Assembly: GCA_039654915.1 (NCBI GenBank)
Contig: CM077594.1
Location: 34,011,001-34,075,000 of the forward strand
DNA length: 64,000 nucleotides
Direction of reading: 5' to 3'
Source: Aquilaria yunnanensis
Lineage: Eukaryota; Streptophyta; Magnoliopsida; Malvales; Thymelaeaceae
Shown: positions 62,481 through 64,000 of the stretch, one piece after another
How the letters are laid out: every line of letters starts with the position of its first letter
How positions within the stretch are numbered: position 1 is the first letter of the stretch
Made by a program: the position numbers and the translations under genes
The notes under the pieces: model-generated
The model's database searches: none
What the model was told of the DNA's origin: nothing
Seen by the model: only the letters and a program-made list of their open reading frames with translations

Positions 62481-64000
62481 GAAATGACCTTAAACTCAAA
62501 CTTCAATCAATTTTTCAAACACTGTCAATTTTTCTTCAACGACAAGAGAGTTCCTGTCTTAGAGGGTCAAACGAAATCTCCTCAACCTCGAACTCAGTCA
62601 ATTTTTTTTCAATGATAGGAGAGTTCTTGTCGTAGAGGTTCTAAGGAAATCTCCTTACCCTCAAACTTTAGTCAAGTTTTCAAGCACAGGCAATTTTTCT
62701 ACAATGATAGGGGAGTTCCCGTCGTGGAGATTCTAAGTAAATCTTCTTAACCTCAGACTTCAATCAATTTTTCAAACACAGTCAAGTTTTCTACAACGAT
62801 AGGAGAGTTCCTGTCGTAGAGGTTCTAAGGAAATCTGCTTAACCTCAAACTTCAATCAATTTTTCAACCACAGTTAATTTTTCTTCAGTAATAGAAGAGT
62901 TCCTACCATAGAGGTTCTAAGGAAATCTCCTTAACCTTAAACTCAATCAATTTTTCATCAATGATAGGAGAGATCCTATTGTAGAGGTTATGACGAAATC
63001 TCATTATCCTTAAACTTCAATCAATTTTTGAAACACAGTCAATTTTCTGTAACGATAGGACAGTTCCTGTCCTAGAGGTTATAAGGAAATCTCCTTAACG
63101 CCAAACTTCACTCAAATTTTAAAATATAGTCAATTTTCCTTCAACGATAGGAGAGTTTCTAAGGTAGAGGTTCTAACGAAATCTCATTAACCTCAAACTT
63201 CAATCAATTTTTCTGCAACGATAGTAGAGTTCCTGTCGTAGAGGTTCTACGGAAATCTCCTTAACCTCAAACTTCAATCAATTTTTCAAACATAGTCAAT
63301 TTTTCCTCAACGATATAAGAGTTCCTGTCATAGAGGTTCTAAGGAAATCTCGTCAACCTCAAACTTAATCAATTTTTCTTCAATAATAGAAGAGTTCCTG
63401 TTGTTGAGTTTCTAAGGAAATCTCCTTAACCTCAAACTTCAATCAATTTCTGAAAGATAGTCAATTTTCTCTAACAATAGGAGAGTTCCTGTCGTAGAGG
63501 TTCTAAGGAAATCTCCTTAACCTCAAACTTCAATCAATTTTTTAAACACATTCAATTTTTCTTCAACGACAGTACAGTTCTTGTCGTAGAGGTTCTGAGG
63601 AAATCTCATTAACCTCAAACTCGATCAATTTTTCTTCAATGATAGGAGAGTTCCTATCGTAGAGGTTCTAAGAAAAGCTCCTTAACCTCAAACTCAATCA
63701 AATTTTCAAAATCAATCAATTTTTCTTCAACGATAGGAGAGTTCCTGTCTTAGAGGTTCTAAGGAAATCTCCTTAACTCATACTTCAATCAATTTTTCAA
63801 ACACAGTCAATTTTCTCTAATGATAGAAGAGTTCTTGCCATAGAAGTTCTAAGGAAATCTCCTTAACCTCAAACTTCAACCAATATTTCAAACATAGTTA
63901 ATTTTTCTTCCACGATAGGGGAGTTCCTGTCGTAGAGGTTCTAAGGAAATCTCCTTAACCAGAAACTTCAATCAATTTTTCAAATATAGTCAAGTTTTCT
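62481..64000 (+). repeat. Diverged monomeric satellite to the window end
   Basis: Full-length and short monomers continue to the last base without a visible higher-order period. The linked pair of variants AAAAGCTCCTTAACC and CAAAATCAATCAA occurs at about 63,670-63,720, as in several earlier places. The array clearly continues beyond the window. Confidence 0.88.

Larger units (their letters stand above)
1..64000 (+). repeat. 92/91-bp satellite array filling the window (interrupted once)
   Basis: A monomer of 92 bp (91 bp when the linker reads TTTTCTC rather than TTTTTCTTC) repeats head to tail across the whole window apart from 30,804-32,219. Every monomer I read has the same orientation; the plus strand shows GAGGTTCTAAGGAAATC near its start and ACGATAGGAGAGTTCC near its end. 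A consensus-like copy has about 36% GC. Monomer length fluctuates through a recurrent 73-bp short form and a 91-bp variant with AAAATCAATCAA in the linker. Plant centromeric and pericentromeric satellites commonly have this kind of organisation; a centromeric role here is inferred. I found no gene, tRNA or rRNA inside the array. Confidence 0.98.

Noticed and set aside
1..64000. CENP-B box in the monomer
   Set aside because: The only candidate, around TTCAACGATAGGAG, lacks the essential TTCG and CGGG spacing of the mammalian box. Plants are not known to use it.
1..64000. Identity with the soybean CentGm 91/92-bp centromere satellites
   Set aside because: Only the monomer length agrees. From memory the CentGm sequence looks different, so length alone does not support naming the species. 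A database search would decide.
1..64000. Telomeric repeat, 5S/45S rDNA or tRNA genes hidden in the array
   Set aside because: I saw no TTTAGGG-type runs, no rDNA-like conserved blocks and no tRNA A and B boxes when reading the non-satellite stretch and the monomer variants.

Overview
This window is almost entirely tandemly repeated satellite DNA, and I see no supportable protein-coding or structural RNA gene. The unit is a 92/91-bp AT-rich monomer (about 36% GC by hand count of a consensus-like copy). It runs head to tail on one strand from base 1 to base 64,000, roughly 690 copies by length estimate. The only non-satellite sequence is a 1,416-bp insert at 30,804-32,219. It starts TGTT, ends AACA, has a near-perfect 5-bp target duplication (CTAAG/CTAAC) and a TATA box, and is best read as a solo LTR of a plant retrotransposon. 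A homogeneous ~92-bp satellite with higher-order repeats and an embedded plant-type LTR suggests a (peri)centromeric or other heterochromatic block of a flowering plant. I cannot name the species.

Layout: (1) 1-20,022 is a young, homogenised higher-order repeat (HOR). It has 14 complete copies and one truncated copy of a 15-monomer, 1,352-bp unit. From about 8.1 to 18.9 kb shared variants recur every third copy, showing a further 4,056-bp level. (2) 20,023-20,088 is a scrambled 66-bp junction monomer where the HOR stops. (3) 20,089-30,803 holds diverged monomers, including a 1,390-bp tandem duplication and, at about 24.5-25.2 kb, a single diverged copy of HOR monomers 8-15 in order. (4) 30,804-32,219 is the solo LTR. 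(5) 32,220-64,000 is again diverged monomers with local duplications: a 256-bp trimer at 38.4 and 40.3 kb, a 3,173/3,264-bp tandem pair at 42.6-49.1 kb, a 2,252-bp tandem pair at 54.2-58.7 kb, and a 2.3-kb segment repeated about 10.9 kb apart (49.3 and 60.1 kb).

Each monomer has a consistent architecture. A 28-bp dyad (GAGGT..TAAGGA-AATC-TCCTTA-ACCTC) is followed by a 41-bp AT-rich linker. A second dyad of about 22 bp (ACGATAGGA-GAGT-TCCTGTCGT) is followed by one base before the next monomer. The commonest length variant, a 73-bp short monomer, loses part of the linker only, so both dyads are kept. No genes act together here. The interest lies in the repeat hierarchy, the paired dyads, the sharp HOR edge and the possible fossil of the HOR in the flank.
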